This document shows positions 7,244 to 14,958 of a stretch of 64,000 nt of DNA, piece by piece (the first letter of the stretch is position 1; every line of letters begins with the position of its first letter). The stretch is from a virus: IMG/VR virus record IMGVR_UViG_3300034257_000053, positions 1 to 64,000 of that record. One strand, given 5' to 3'. The notes under the pieces are model-generated. The model saw only the letters and a program-made list of their open reading frames with translations. It made no database searches and was not told where the DNA came from. The translations under genes and the position numbers were made by a program.

Positions 7244-8520
7244 GCTTCGAAGCCTGCAAATGGGTTTACCGCACGAGGGTCGACGATCCGCTCGCGCAGT
7301 CGATCGCCTGGCAAATGGCGTTCGCGGCCGACAGCCGCACGCATCGCGTGACGATCTCGGTTGCGCGCCTTGCCGAAAAGACCGGCCAGGTGCCGCGCTC
7401 CGTGCGGCGCAAGCTGCGCGATCTCGAACGGCTCGGTGCGGTCACTGTTGTCGGTGACAAGTCCGGCGGGTTGCGGCCGTGCACCTACCAGTTCATGGCG
7501 CCGGTCGATCCGATCTATCTCGAGATCGCCGACGACGGCAGCGATGGGGTTGCCCAAGAGGCGATCGGCCGGCTCGCCGCAAGAGGCGCGAGCCTCGACG
7601 ACACCCCGGACGCAGAGTCCTCCCCCACCCCGGACTCACAGTCCGCCCCCGGGGGGACCTCCAGTCCGGGCTCGGCGGACCCTCGGTCCGGGGAGGGCGG
7701 ACCTGATGACCGGGGAGGGAGGACTGACAGTCCTCCGAATCTTAAAGAAGGGGAAGAATCTAAGAAAGAATCCCCCCTACCCCCCAAGGGGGGTGACGAC
7801 GGTTTGTCTTCGGCTTTGGACGCAAGCGAGCCGGAGGACTTCGGACCGTTCTGGACCGACTACCCCGGCCACAAGGTCATGGACCGGGAGCGGGCGCTTG
7901 AGGCGTTCCGCCTGCTTGAGCGCGAGGACCAGCGCTGGTGCCGCTTCGCTGCCAAACCCTACGGGGCCGAACTCGCCAAGCTGAAAGACCGCAGGCCGAT
8001 CGACGCGCACAAGTGGATCGAGCGCGCGGGCTTCCGTGAATTCACCGAGGCAAAGCCGCGACCGTTGCCGGTCGAGCATTGGGTCACCCCGGGCAGTCTG
8101 GAATTTCGTGCGCGCGCGGTGCTGGCCGGGATCACCGGCCAGGCGCTGCCGCCTGCCGTCGACCGCGGTGAGCCGGGCCTCGTGCGGAGCGTGCTGGTGT
8201 TCGACCGCGCGCTGCCGCCGGAAGCGCTCTCGCTCGCGCAATATGCCACGGCCGAGGGCGATTTCCCGGCGCAATGGGAGGACTTCGAAGTCGGAACGCA
8301 GAATTCGGGGGCGTGGCGCCAGCGCGTGAAGGACTGGACCGGCTACGACGCGCAGCAGCACACGATCGAGACGGGAGAAAAGAAACAGACGCCCGGCCTT
8401 GGCGACAAGGTCTACGAGATCGCGCTGACCAAAAAGGTCATCCGCGTGCCGCAGCCGTGGCCGCCGAGCAAGCGCAGTGTCGAGGGTGGCATCGAGTCGG
8501 ATGACGGGGGCACGTCATGA
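7240..8520 (+). CDS. lambda-O-like replication initiator (winged helix)
   Basis: A 426-residue protein. Residues 1-95 look like a winged-helix DNA-binding domain (VTISVARLAEKTGQ, SVRRKLRDLERLGAVTVVG). Residues 115-190 are low-complexity linker. FGPFWTDYPGHKVMDRERAL then opens a second helical domain, a pattern seen in phage replication proteins. The linker DNA holds regularly spaced iterons followed by an AT-rich tract (7608-7775), as in the lambda O gene, where the protein binds the origin inside its own gene. DnaG and DnaB genes lie 11 kb downstream. The initiator role is inferred; no homology search was possible. Confidence 0.6.
   Translation: MSFEACKWVYRTRVDDPLAQSIAWQMAFAADSRTHRVTISVARLAEKTGQVPRSVRRKLRDLERLGAVTVVGDKSGGLRPCTYQFMAPVDPIYLEIADDGSDGVAQEAIGRLAARGASLDDTPDAESSPTPDSQSAPGGTSSPGSADPRSGEGGPDDRGGRTDSPPNLKEGEESKKESPLPPKGGDDGLSSALDASEPEDFGPFWTDYPGHKVMDRERALEAFRLLEREDQRWCRFAAKPYGAELAKLKDRRPIDAHKWIERAGFREFTEAKPRPLPVEHWVTPGSLEFRARAVLAGITGQALPPAVDRGEPGLVRSVLVFDRALPPEALSLAQYATAEGDFPAQWEDFEVGTQNSGAWRQRVKDWTGYDAQQHTIETGEKKQTPGLGDKVYEIALTKKVIRVPQPWPPSKRSVEGGIESDDGGTS
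7608..7775. other. putative replication origin: iteron array plus AT-rich tract
   Basis: The motif GGAC-N5-GTCC occurs exactly at 7608, 7632, 7655, 7677 and 7721, with a degenerate copy (GGAC-N5-GACC) at 7699, so the spacing is 24, 23, 22, 22 and 22 bases. Each copy is a dyad; the strongest is 7718-7736, with 8-bp arms. Directly after the last copy is a purine-rich, AT-rich stretch (about 7737-7772) in otherwise GC-rich DNA. Iterons next to an AT-rich unwinding region inside an initiator gene is the lambda-type origin design. The role is inferred from this arrangement. Confidence 0.6.
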
Positions 8521-8855
8521 CCGAGGCGGTGCGAGGCGATCCGGTGGTGCGCGCCGCGTTTCTGGCGGGGTGCGGCTATTCGGCCGACGAGATCGCGGCC
8601 GACATCAAGATGAAATCCGGAGACGGCGTCAGCCAGATGCTCGCGCTCTACGGGATCGCTTTGCAGCGCAAGCCGTTCGGCGCGCGGCTCTACCAGGTGC
8701 GCCTGATCAAGAGCGACAACGACAAGCTCGAGCCCGCCGCGGCGAAGCGCGGCATCCACATGGTCGATCTCCTCTCGCGTATCGTCGCAACGGTGGCGCG
8801 CGAGATCAGCGTCGACGGCCTGCTCGACGATGACGACAACAGAGGTGCGACGTGA
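8517..8855 (+). CDS. small putative helix-turn-helix protein
   Basis: A 112-residue protein. AAFLAGCGYSADEIAADIKM followed by SQMLALYGIALQRK resembles a helix-turn-helix. The C-terminus is acidic (DGLLDDDDNRG). It overlaps the initiator gene by ATGA and the next gene by GTGA, so it is probably co-translated with the replication gene. Could be a small DNA-binding accessory protein. Confidence 0.5.
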   Translation: MTEAVRGDPVVRAAFLAGCGYSADEIAADIKMKSGDGVSQMLALYGIALQRKPFGARLYQVRLIKSDNDKLEPAAAKRGIHMVDLLSRIVATVAREISVDGLLDDDDNRGAT

Positions 8856-9664
8856 AGGCGCGCCTCAAAGCCAATCTGCCGCCCGGCACCGTGATCGATG
8901 CGCCGTCGCTCTATCTGACGGCGAAGCGGCCCGAGCATCGCGCGTATCGCGGGCGCAAGGCCGACATTCAGCAGTTCGTGCGCGAGGCCGAACTCGCGCG
9001 GATGCTCGATGCGCAATCCGCGCTGCCGCAACGCTGGACGGTGCAGCATGTCGCGGCGCGGCTGATCGAGGCGTTTCTGGTGATCGCGCGCCTGCCGGCG
9101 GTGCCCGGGCCGGCGAAGGTGAAAAGTCTGTGGCCCGCGCTCAATCGCTCGAACTCGATGGCGCCGCTGCGCCATTTCGCGAGCGAGGAAGCCTGGCGCG
9201 AGGCGCTGGAGGATGTCGCCGCGCAGGAAGCGCTCCGCGATGTCGCGAAGTGGGCGTTCGGAAAATTCAAGGCGCCGCCGCGCCCCGCGGAGATCACGCG
9301 CGCCGACAAGGTGATGAGCTGGCCGGCGCGGTTTCTGACGAAGCACACCGCCTGGGTGCATCACGACGGCCGTCTGACGACGGTGAAGCCGAAGTCCGAC
9401 AGCGTGATGCGGGCGCGCAGCGGCGGGAAGCGGCACGAGCGCGTCGATCTATGGCGCGAGGTGACGATCGACGCGGAGGGCGCCGCGAGGATCCTGCGCG
9501 CCTGGATCATCGCAAAGGCGCGCGGCCGCGCGAACGGCAACGATGACTTGAAGCGGCTCTGCAAGAAACGCGGCTGGGCCTACTCGACCTTCCGCCGCAA
9601 GCGCGCCGCGGCGCTCGCGATCATCGCCGACGGACTCAACCACGCCGGAGAGAAGGTTTTTTGA
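8852..9664 (+). CDS. DUF6362-like protein with C-terminal helix-turn-helix
   Basis: A 270-residue protein starting at GTG 8852. WTVQHVAARLIEAF with LPAVPGPAKVKSLWPAL resembles the N-terminal part of DUF6362 phage proteins. The end (DLKRLCKKRGWAYSTFRRKR, then AALAIIADGL) resembles their DNA-binding helix-turn-helix. Between them is DKVMSWPARFL, also recurrent in phages. A regulator or DNA-binding protein is likely; no experimental role is known to me. It is the last gene before the DGR, and its stop is followed by a GC-rich hairpin. Confidence 0.5.
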   Translation: MKARLKANLPPGTVIDAPSLYLTAKRPEHRAYRGRKADIQQFVREAELARMLDAQSALPQRWTVQHVAARLIEAFLVIARLPAVPGPAKVKSLWPALNRSNSMAPLRHFASEEAWREALEDVAAQEALRDVAKWAFGKFKAPPRPAEITRADKVMSWPARFLTKHTAWVHHDGRLTTVKPKSDSVMRARSGGKRHERVDLWREVTIDAEGAARILRAWIIAKARGRANGNDDLKRLCKKRGWAYSTFRRKRAAALAIIADGLNHAGEKVF

Positions 9665-9667
9665 AAA

Positions 9668-9710
9668 CCCCGCCGGCGGGGCGCCGGCACTTCACAGGAG
9701 GACGACCATG
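9668..9710 (+). promoter_or_regulatory. hairpin leader and strong ribosome binding site of the DGR target gene
   Basis: Bases 9668-9681 are a perfect 14-base GC palindrome (ccccgccggcgggg), followed by AGGAGG at 9697-9702 and the ATG at 9708. The last 17 bases, acaggaggacgaccatg, are identical to the leader of the minus-strand gene starting at 28982, which also has a GC hairpin upstream. The chain of four-base overlaps is broken here, so the target protein is probably translated independently and strongly. Confidence 0.55.
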
Positions 9711-10613
9711 AACAAAGCCACCAATCCAACCGCCGCCGCATCGGCCCTGACCAAGGCCGATCCGACGAGTCCCGCGCTCATCGTCACCGGTCGCGATGCG
9801 ATCGCGATCAAGGCCGGAACAGTTTTTGCCGGCCGCACCTTCGCGGAACAGACCGCGGTGGAGATGCCCTCCGCAGGCCTGACGGCAGGCACGGACTACG
9901 CCGTGATCGTCGATGCGACGACCGTCCGCGCGGAGCCGCTCACGGTCGTGCCGGTGAGCGAGACCTGCCTCGGCGGCTTCCATTTCGCGCCAGGCGGTAA
10001 CGCGGCCGCGCGCTCCGGTGGTGACGACATTCCGGCGATCAATCCGTTCTCGTGCTGGGATGTGAACTTCCGGCCGGCATGCCTCGATCCGCGCGGCATG
10101 ACGCGGGTCGATGGACCGCTGGGGACGTTCTGGTCCGACATCTACCTGCTCGCATCCGATCACCTCGCGAACGGCACCAGCCGGCTCGGCGTCACCATCG
10201 CCGACGGCAACGATCCGCCGGAAAACCCCAAGGGCGGCCGTTTCAAGAAACTCGACTACGCGACCGCCGTCGCGGTGATGGCGCATCACGGCAAGGGCCT
10301 GCACGGTCCCGAGGAGTTTTTCGCCGCGGCCTACGGCGTGACGGAACTCACCGTGCACGACGGCGATCCGAAGGTGACCAAGCTCGATGCGCCGCGCACC
10401 AGCAAGTGGGGCCTGATCCAGCCGGCCGGCAATCTCTGGCAGTGGGGCCACGACGGCGATCCTGACAAACCGCGCGCTTCCTTCTTCGGCGGCTCCTGGT
10501 GGTTCGGCGGCGGCGCCGGCTCGCGCTGCGCGAACGTCGCGTACGGCTTCCCCGACGACTCGAACGTCCGCATCGGGGCGCGCGGCCGCGGTGATCACCT
10601 GCAACTTGCTTAG
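9708..10613 (+). CDS. DGR target protein with lectin/FGE-like variable C-terminus
   Basis: A 301-residue protein. Residues 1-95 are a small beta-rich N-terminal region (TGRDAIAIKAGTVFAGRTF). Residues about 110-301 resemble the formylglycine-generating-enzyme/C-type-lectin fold used by DGR variable proteins: CLDPRGM, then WGLIQPAGNLWQWG, FFGGSWWFGG and IGARGRG. The last 47 residues contain the VR. Eight codons differ from the template (residues 259, 266, 267, 269, 274, 280, 287, 288), all through changes at template adenines. It is probably a displayed ligand-binding protein. The tail genes are 36 kb away, so attachment to the virion is unproven. Confidence 0.85.
   Translation: MNKATNPTAAASALTKADPTSPALIVTGRDAIAIKAGTVFAGRTFAEQTAVEMPSAGLTAGTDYAVIVDATTVRAEPLTVVPVSETCLGGFHFAPGGNAAARSGGDDIPAINPFSCWDVNFRPACLDPRGMTRVDGPLGTFWSDIYLLASDHLANGTSRLGVTIADGNDPPENPKGGRFKKLDYATAVAVMAHHGKGLHGPEEFFAAAYGVTELTVHDGDPKVTKLDAPRTSKWGLIQPAGNLWQWGHDGDPDKPRASFFGGSWWFGGGAGSRCANVAYGFPDDSNVRIGARGRGDHLQLA
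10470..10594 (+). repeat. DGR variable repeat (VR)
   Basis: 125 bp, colinear with the TR at 11049-11173 at a constant offset of 579 bases and no gaps. The 11 mismatches are at 10482, 10503, 10504, 10507, 10512, 10513, 10528, 10546, 10567, 10569 and 10570. In every case the TR base is A (4 A to T, 6 A to G, 1 A to C). The last 24 bases (10571-10594) are identical to the TR and GC-rich, as expected for the homing-initiation region. Confidence 0.95.
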
Positions 10614-10631
10614 CCGTTGCGACAGCGACGG
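10614..10631 (+). promoter_or_regulatory. DGR target-site hairpin downstream of VR
   Basis: The sequence ccgttgc-GACA-gcgacgg folds into a 7-bp stem (one T-G pair) with the four-base loop GACA. It starts directly after the TAG at 10611-10613 and 19 bases after the VR. In the Bordetella phage BPP-1 DGR, a short hairpin/cruciform with a GRNA-type loop just downstream of VR is needed for efficient retrohoming; GACA fits that pattern. Function here is inferred from position and shape. Confidence 0.6.
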
Positions 10632-10647
10632 CAACTGAGCCGCCACG

Positions 10648-11046
10648 ATGGACAAGGCAGAAAATCTCGCGACCGACGCCTTGGTCATCGTCCAAAAATA
10701 CGAGGCCTTTGTGCACTACCTCTATCCGATCCTGCAGAGCAGCCCGCGCAAGCACGGCGTCGTTCGCGACATCGTGCTTGCCGCGCTGTTCGCGCCGGTC
10801 GAGGGCCTCTATCGCGCCGCACGTTCGCGACAGGTGTCGCGCCTTCATGACGTCGACGGTCAGTTCGCGACGCTGCGGTTCCATCTTCGCTTCCTCGCCC
10901 TCCCCACCATCCGGATCGTTTCTCCGAAACAGCACCCCATCGCACTCGCGATGCTGTCGGAGGCGGGAAAGATGCTCGGGGCGTGGCAACGGAAGCTCAA
11001 TGACTTGGGCGCGCGTGCGCGTCCAAGAGGGCAGGCGGGGATATGA
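10648..11046 (+). CDS. avd: Avd, DGR accessory variability determinant
   Basis: A 132-residue, highly basic, all-helical protein. IVQKYEAFVHYLYPIL, RDIVLAALFAPVEGLYRAA, DVDGQFATLRFHLRFLA and IVSPKQHPIALAMLSEAG reproduce the Avd four-helix-bundle pattern (KYE-FVHYLYPI and IS-KQY-). In known DGRs, Avd forms a pentamer that binds the reverse transcriptase and template RNA and is required for mutagenic cDNA synthesis. It lies between the VR gene and the TR; its TGA is two bases before the TR begins. The start at 10648 is 34 bases after the target gene stop. Confidence 0.9.
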   Translation: MDKAENLATDALVIVQKYEAFVHYLYPILQSSPRKHGVVRDIVLAALFAPVEGLYRAARSRQVSRLHDVDGQFATLRFHLRFLALPTIRIVSPKQHPIALAMLSEAGKMLGAWQRKLNDLGARARPRGQAGI

Positions 11047-11048
11047 TG

Positions 11049-11173
11049 CCGCGCGCTTCCATCTTCGGCGGCTCCTGGTGGAACGACGGCAACGCCGGCT
11101 CGCGCTACGCGAACGTCGCGTACGACTTCCCCGACGACTCGAACGACAACATCGGGGCGCGCGGCCGCGGTGA
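11049..11173 (+). repeat. DGR template repeat (TR)
   Basis: 125 bp non-coding template matching the VR. It has 20 adenines, of which 11 differ in the VR. AAC and GAC codons sit at the mutated positions (N, D, N, Y, D, D, N in VR frame), the usual DGR design that maximises amino-acid diversity without creating stops. It is transcribed as part of the template RNA between avd and the reverse transcriptase. The frame is open through the TR, but I see no sign it is translated. Confidence 0.95.
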
Positions 11174-11184
11174 CGACCGGATGC

Positions 11185-11204
11185 CGGGACTCTGCGGAGT
11201 CCCG
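11185..11204 (+). other. hairpin downstream of TR
   Basis: cgggactc-tgcg-gagtcccg: a perfect 8-bp stem with a 4-base loop, 11 bases after the TR. It has no counterpart after the VR at this position. It probably shapes the 3' part of the template RNA, which in studied DGRs extends past the TR and is recognised by the reverse transcriptase and Avd. No T-run follows, so it is not a typical terminator. Confidence 0.55.
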
Positions 11205-11387
11205 TCGGCTCGACGACGATCACGGTCCCGTCGGCCGACCACGAGCGATCAAGGTCGGTGGTCAGCCCGCCGGTCCTGCTTCGGCGAACACACTCCACGG
11301 TCCGGCAGAGCGGGGCGTAGCAGGCGATGCCTTCGGGCACGCCTGTCGAGACCCGCGGCCGGCTTCTTCATGGATGGGACGCCCGTT

Positions 11388-12398
11388 ATGGCGAAGCGCT
11401 ACCGCAACCTCATCGGCGCGATCACGTCCGATGCCACGATGCGCAAGGCTTACCGCCTCACCGCGAGCGGCAAGCGGCTCACGGCCGGTTATCTGCAATT
11501 CAAGGAATACGATGCGTTGAACCTGGCGGTGCTCGCCGAGGAGATGGCGAACGGCACCTATCGGCCCGGTATTCCGGGCACGTTCTACGTGTTCGATCCC
11601 AAGCTGCGGCTGATCTCGGCGCTGCCGTTCCGCGATCGTGTCGCCCAGCAAGCACTCTGCCTCATCATCGCACCGATCTTCGATCGCGCGCTGCTGCCGC
11701 GCTGCTTTGCCGGCCGCCCCGGAAAGGGCACGCATGCCGCCGTGATCGCGCTGCAACGCGACCTGCGGCACCTGTCGCGCAGCGGCCCGGTGTATTTCCT
11801 GAAGACGGATTTCTCGCGCTACTTCGCGTCGATCGAGCTTTCGCAGTTGTGGAAGCTGATCGAGGCCAAGATCAGTTGCCGTGCGACGCTGCGGCTGATC
11901 GAGGCGATCGTGCCGCGGTCCGGCATCGGCCTGCCGATCGGAAGTCTCACATCGCAGATCTTCGCCAACCTGTACGCCGGCGCCACGCTCGACCGCCACC
12001 TGCAGCAGACGCTCGGCGAGACCTACTGGTATCGCTACATGGACGATGTCGTCGTCCTCGGCGCGAGCAGCGAACACCTGCGGCTGGTGAAAGCGAGCAT
12101 CGAGACCTTCTCACGCGACCAACTCAGCCTGCGCTTCTCGAAATGGCAGATCGCGCCGGCGACGCGGGGCATCAACTTCGTCGGCTACCGCACATGGTCA
12201 AGCCACAAGCTGCTGCGGCGTGACAGCGTCATCCGCGCGCGCCGCAAGATCGCGGCCTATCGCGCGAACGGTGATGACGAGCGGCTGCGCAAGTTCATCG
12301 CGGCCTGGTTCGGGCACGCGCAGTTCGCCGACAGCGGAAATCTGATCCGCAGCCTCGGCTTGCGACCGATGACACGCAACGGGGACGCACGCGCATGA
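11388..12398 (+). CDS. DGR reverse transcriptase
   Basis: A 336-residue protein of the DGR reverse-transcriptase group. FLKTDFSRYFASI gives the first catalytic aspartate (Asp141). GLPIGSLTSQIFANLY (from residue 181) has the GxxxSQ form typical of DGR and retron/group II enzymes. RYMDDVVVL carries the YMDD box (residues 217-220). The thumb region is short, and there is no RNase H or endonuclease domain. It copies the template RNA with frequent misincorporation opposite adenine. ATG 11388 is chosen because MAKRYRNLIGAI is the usual enzyme start; ATG 11370 is an alternative. The 214 bases before it hold the template RNA 3' part. Confidence 0.93.
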   Translation: MAKRYRNLIGAITSDATMRKAYRLTASGKRLTAGYLQFKEYDALNLAVLAEEMANGTYRPGIPGTFYVFDPKLRLISALPFRDRVAQQALCLIIAPIFDRALLPRCFAGRPGKGTHAAVIALQRDLRHLSRSGPVYFLKTDFSRYFASIELSQLWKLIEAKISCRATLRLIEAIVPRSGIGLPIGSLTSQIFANLYAGATLDRHLQQTLGETYWYRYMDDVVVLGASSEHLRLVKASIETFSRDQLSLRFSKWQIAPATRGINFVGYRTWSSHKLLRRDSVIRARRKIAAYRANGDDERLRKFIAAWFGHAQFADSGNLIRSLGLRPMTRNGDARA

Positions 12399-12622
12399 GC
12401 GCGCATCCGCTCGACGCCGAACACGAGCACGTGGCGGACATCGCGATCTATCGCGGGCCGTACGGCGTCTACGGCGTGCCGGACTTCATCGCGGAGTCGG
12501 TCGTCACGGGAAAAGACGCGCAGGCCATGATGATCGTGGTGGCGACGCTGATGAAGGCCGCAGCCGAAGGCACGCGCGCGTTCGCAGGAGAAATCTCGGT
12601 GCAGAAGGTCGAGCGCGCATGA
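12395..12622 (+). CDS. small hypothetical protein
   Basis: A 75-residue acidic protein, MSAHPLDAEHEHVADIA. A hydrophobic helix around AQAMMIVVATLMKAAAEG is amphipathic rather than membrane-spanning. It overlaps the reverse transcriptase and the cytosine methyltransferase by four bases each, so the plus-strand operon resumes here. No family recognised, and no evidence that it belongs to the DGR. Confidence 0.55.
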   Translation: MSAHPLDAEHEHVADIAIYRGPYGVYGVPDFIAESVVTGKDAQAMMIVVATLMKAAAEGTRAFAGEISVQKVERA

Positions 12623-14958
12623 GCCGGGACATTCTCGTCGGCGACCTCTTGCGTGACACCGCTGGAGCCACGGAGGAGATGCTGGTTGCCGATCTCCTGT
12701 GCGGCGCTGGCGGGTCCTCGACCGGTTGCGAGCAGGCGCTCGCCGAACTCGGCCTCAAGATGAAACTGGTGTGTGTCAACCATTGGCCGATCGCGATCGA
12801 GACACACAAGGCGAACCACCCGCTGGCGCGCCACTACTGCCAGGACATCGCGACGGTGCGGCCGCACATCGTGGTCCCGGAGGGCTATCTCGATCTCCTG
12901 CTCGCCTCGCCGACGTGCACGCATCACAGCGTGGCGCGCGGCGGTAAGCCGACGAGCGATCAGCAGCGCTCGGACCCGTGGCACATCATCACCTGGTTCA
13001 CCGAACTGCGCGTCAAGCGCGCGATCATCGAGAACGTGTGGGAGTTCACCGGCTGGGGTCCGGTCGATCCGGCAACCGGGCGTCCGATCAAGGATCGCAA
13101 AGGCGAGTATCACGCCGCGTGGATCGACACGATCCGGAAGCTCGGTGCGACCAGCATCGAATGGCGCAAGCTCAACTCGGCGATGTTCGGTGCGGCGACG
13201 ACGCGCCAGCGCTACTTCTGCATCATCCGGTTCGACGGGAAGCCGATCGTATTTCCGGCGGCGACACACCGCAAGCGCGAGCCCGGCGTCACGATCATCC
13301 CGGGCGGCCTCAAGCCATGGCGCGCGGCGCGCGAGATCATCGACTGGTCGATCAAGGGCAAGTCGATCTTCAGTCGCAAAACTCCGCTCGCGCCCAAGAC
13401 GCTCGATCGGTTGCTCGCCGGAGCGCTGAAATTCGACTGGCCGGTGGAACTGGTCGCGATGATCGCGGGCGAGCTTGAGCGCTCGCTGCTGTTCTTCATC
13501 GCGCTGCTGTTCAACGCGCGGAACAAGCAGACCAAGGCCGAGGCGCGCCGCAAGTGCCTCTCGCGCCTTGGGCAGAATGTCGTGCGGCTGCGCCGGCTGC
13601 GAACCGAGGCGATCATGGTGCGCGCGTCGGGCTCGAGCGGCCCGATGCTGGTGACCCTGCGGCGCAATGCCGACGCCCGCTCGATCGACCTGCCCATCCC
13701 AGCACTCGCGGCGGCCGGCACGCACGTCGCCCTGGCGCAGCCGGTGATGCTGGCCAATCGCAGCAACAATGTGCCGAAGGCGCCCGATGCCGATCCGGCT
13801 CCGTGTTTCACCACCGCACCCGGCGGCGGAATCGCGCTTGCCGAGGCGATGATCATTTCGCCGCGCCACGGCAAGGAGGGCGCAGGTCCGCGGCCGCGCG
13901 CAGCAAGCGAGCCGGTGCCGACGATCAGCGCCGGTGGCAGCCAGTTCGCGGTCGCCGAGCCGGTGATGGTCAACGGCCGCAAGAACAACAAAGCGAAACC
14001 TGTCTCGACCGAGCCCGTTCCGGCGCTCGACACCAAGGGCGGTGTCTGGCTCGCCGAACCGTTCGTGCTCGCGACGGGCAGCTCGGGAGCGCCGCGTGCG
14101 ACGAGCGAGCCGTTACCGACAGCGACGACCGGCGGTGCTGGAACCGAGGACCACCCCGGTTGCGCCCGGCCGATGCTGGCCGAGCCATTCGTCGCAACCG
14201 TGGCGCACGGCAATGATGCCGACGACGCGACCGCGAACGTGAGGCGATCGCAAAGCGTCGAACAGCCGCTGGGCACGGTCCAGGCCCTGGGCGGAAAGTT
14301 CGGCCTTGCCGAAGCCTTCGTCCTCTCGCGACAGGGTGGCGGCGCGCCGCGCTCCGTCGACGATCCGACGCCGGCGCAGGTCGCGAAGCACTCGCGCATC
14401 CTGATCATGCCGTATTACGGCTCGGGCAGTGGCGAGACCTGCGGCACGGTCGAGAATCCGCTCCCGGCATGCACCGCGAAGGCCCGCTTCGGCATCGTGA
14501 TGCCGGTCACGCACAGCGACAGCAGCAACCGCGCTCGCGATGTTGAGGTCGATCCGCTGCCGACCTTGACGACCGCGCGGCGCGGTGAGCTGGCCTTCAT
14601 CGCGGCACAGTTCGGCGAACGCGAAGGCCAGGAGCCGCGCGTGCACGATCTCGATGAACCGCTGCCGACGCCGTGCGCGACCGGGCACGTCAACCTGGTG
14701 CAGGGCGTCGTCTACCACCTCGATCTCGATGCGTGCCGCAAGGTCTACGACGTGCTGTTCCGCATGCTCGAGCCGCACGAACTCGCCGCCGCGATGGGCT
14801 TCACCAGCGACGAGGCGCGTTACGTTTTTGCCGGCAACAAAACCGAGCAGGTCAAGCAGATCGGCAATGCCGTCGAGGTGCGCACGATGCGCGCGCTGGT
14901 GCGCGCGGTGATGGCCGACGAGGCATGCGACGTCGAGCAACTGATAGCTGCGGAATGA
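12619..14958 (+). CDS. C5-cytosine DNA methyltransferase with repeat-rich target region
   Basis: A 779-residue protein. Motif I is VADLLCGAGGSSTG (Asp25 onward). The catalytic cysteine is Cys100 in LLLASPTCTHHSVARG, the variant of motif IV seen in this phage/rhizobial group. IIENVWEF is motif VI and TTRQRYFCIIRF is motif VIII. Residues about 335-695 contain nine or ten imperfect repeats of 30-45 residues built on LAEPFV then EPLPT, forming an unusually long target-recognition region. GNKTEQVKQIGNAV (motif X) closes the protein. It methylates cytosine in DNA, probably to shield phage DNA from host restriction. Confidence 0.88.
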   Translation: MSRDILVGDLLRDTAGATEEMLVADLLCGAGGSSTGCEQALAELGLKMKLVCVNHWPIAIETHKANHPLARHYCQDIATVRPHIVVPEGYLDLLLASPTCTHHSVARGGKPTSDQQRSDPWHIITWFTELRVKRAIIENVWEFTGWGPVDPATGRPIKDRKGEYHAAWIDTIRKLGATSIEWRKLNSAMFGAATTRQRYFCIIRFDGKPIVFPAATHRKREPGVTIIPGGLKPWRAAREIIDWSIKGKSIFSRKTPLAPKTLDRLLAGALKFDWPVELVAMIAGELERSLLFFIALLFNARNKQTKAEARRKCLSRLGQNVVRLRRLRTEAIMVRASGSSGPMLVTLRRNADARSIDLPIPALAAAGTHVALAQPVMLANRSNNVPKAPDADPAPCFTTAPGGGIALAEAMIISPRHGKEGAGPRPRAASEPVPTISAGGSQFAVAEPVMVNGRKNNKAKPVSTEPVPALDTKGGVWLAEPFVLATGSSGAPRATSEPLPTATTGGAGTEDHPGCARPMLAEPFVATVAHGNDADDATANVRRSQSVEQPLGTVQALGGKFGLAEAFVLSRQGGGAPRSVDDPTPAQVAKHSRILIMPYYGSGSGETCGTVENPLPACTAKARFGIVMPVTHSDSSNRARDVEVDPLPTLTTARRGELAFIAAQFGEREGQEPRVHDLDEPLPTPCATGHVNLVQGVVYHLDLDACRKVYDVLFRMLEPHELAAAMGFTSDEARYVFAGNKTEQVKQIGNAVEVRTMRALVRAVMADEACDVEQLIAAE

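Noticed and set aside
7608-7733. Short regularly spaced repeats resembling a CRISPR array
   Set aside because: Units are 13-base dyads spaced 22-24 bases apart inside a coding gene, with no spacers of usual length and no cas genes. An iteron array fits better.
11043-11387. Translation of the TR as part of a longer reverse transcriptase
   Set aside because: The frame is open from 11043 through the TR into the enzyme, but known DGR templates are non-coding RNA. ATG 11388 gives the usual enzyme start, and the extra N-terminus has no domain.
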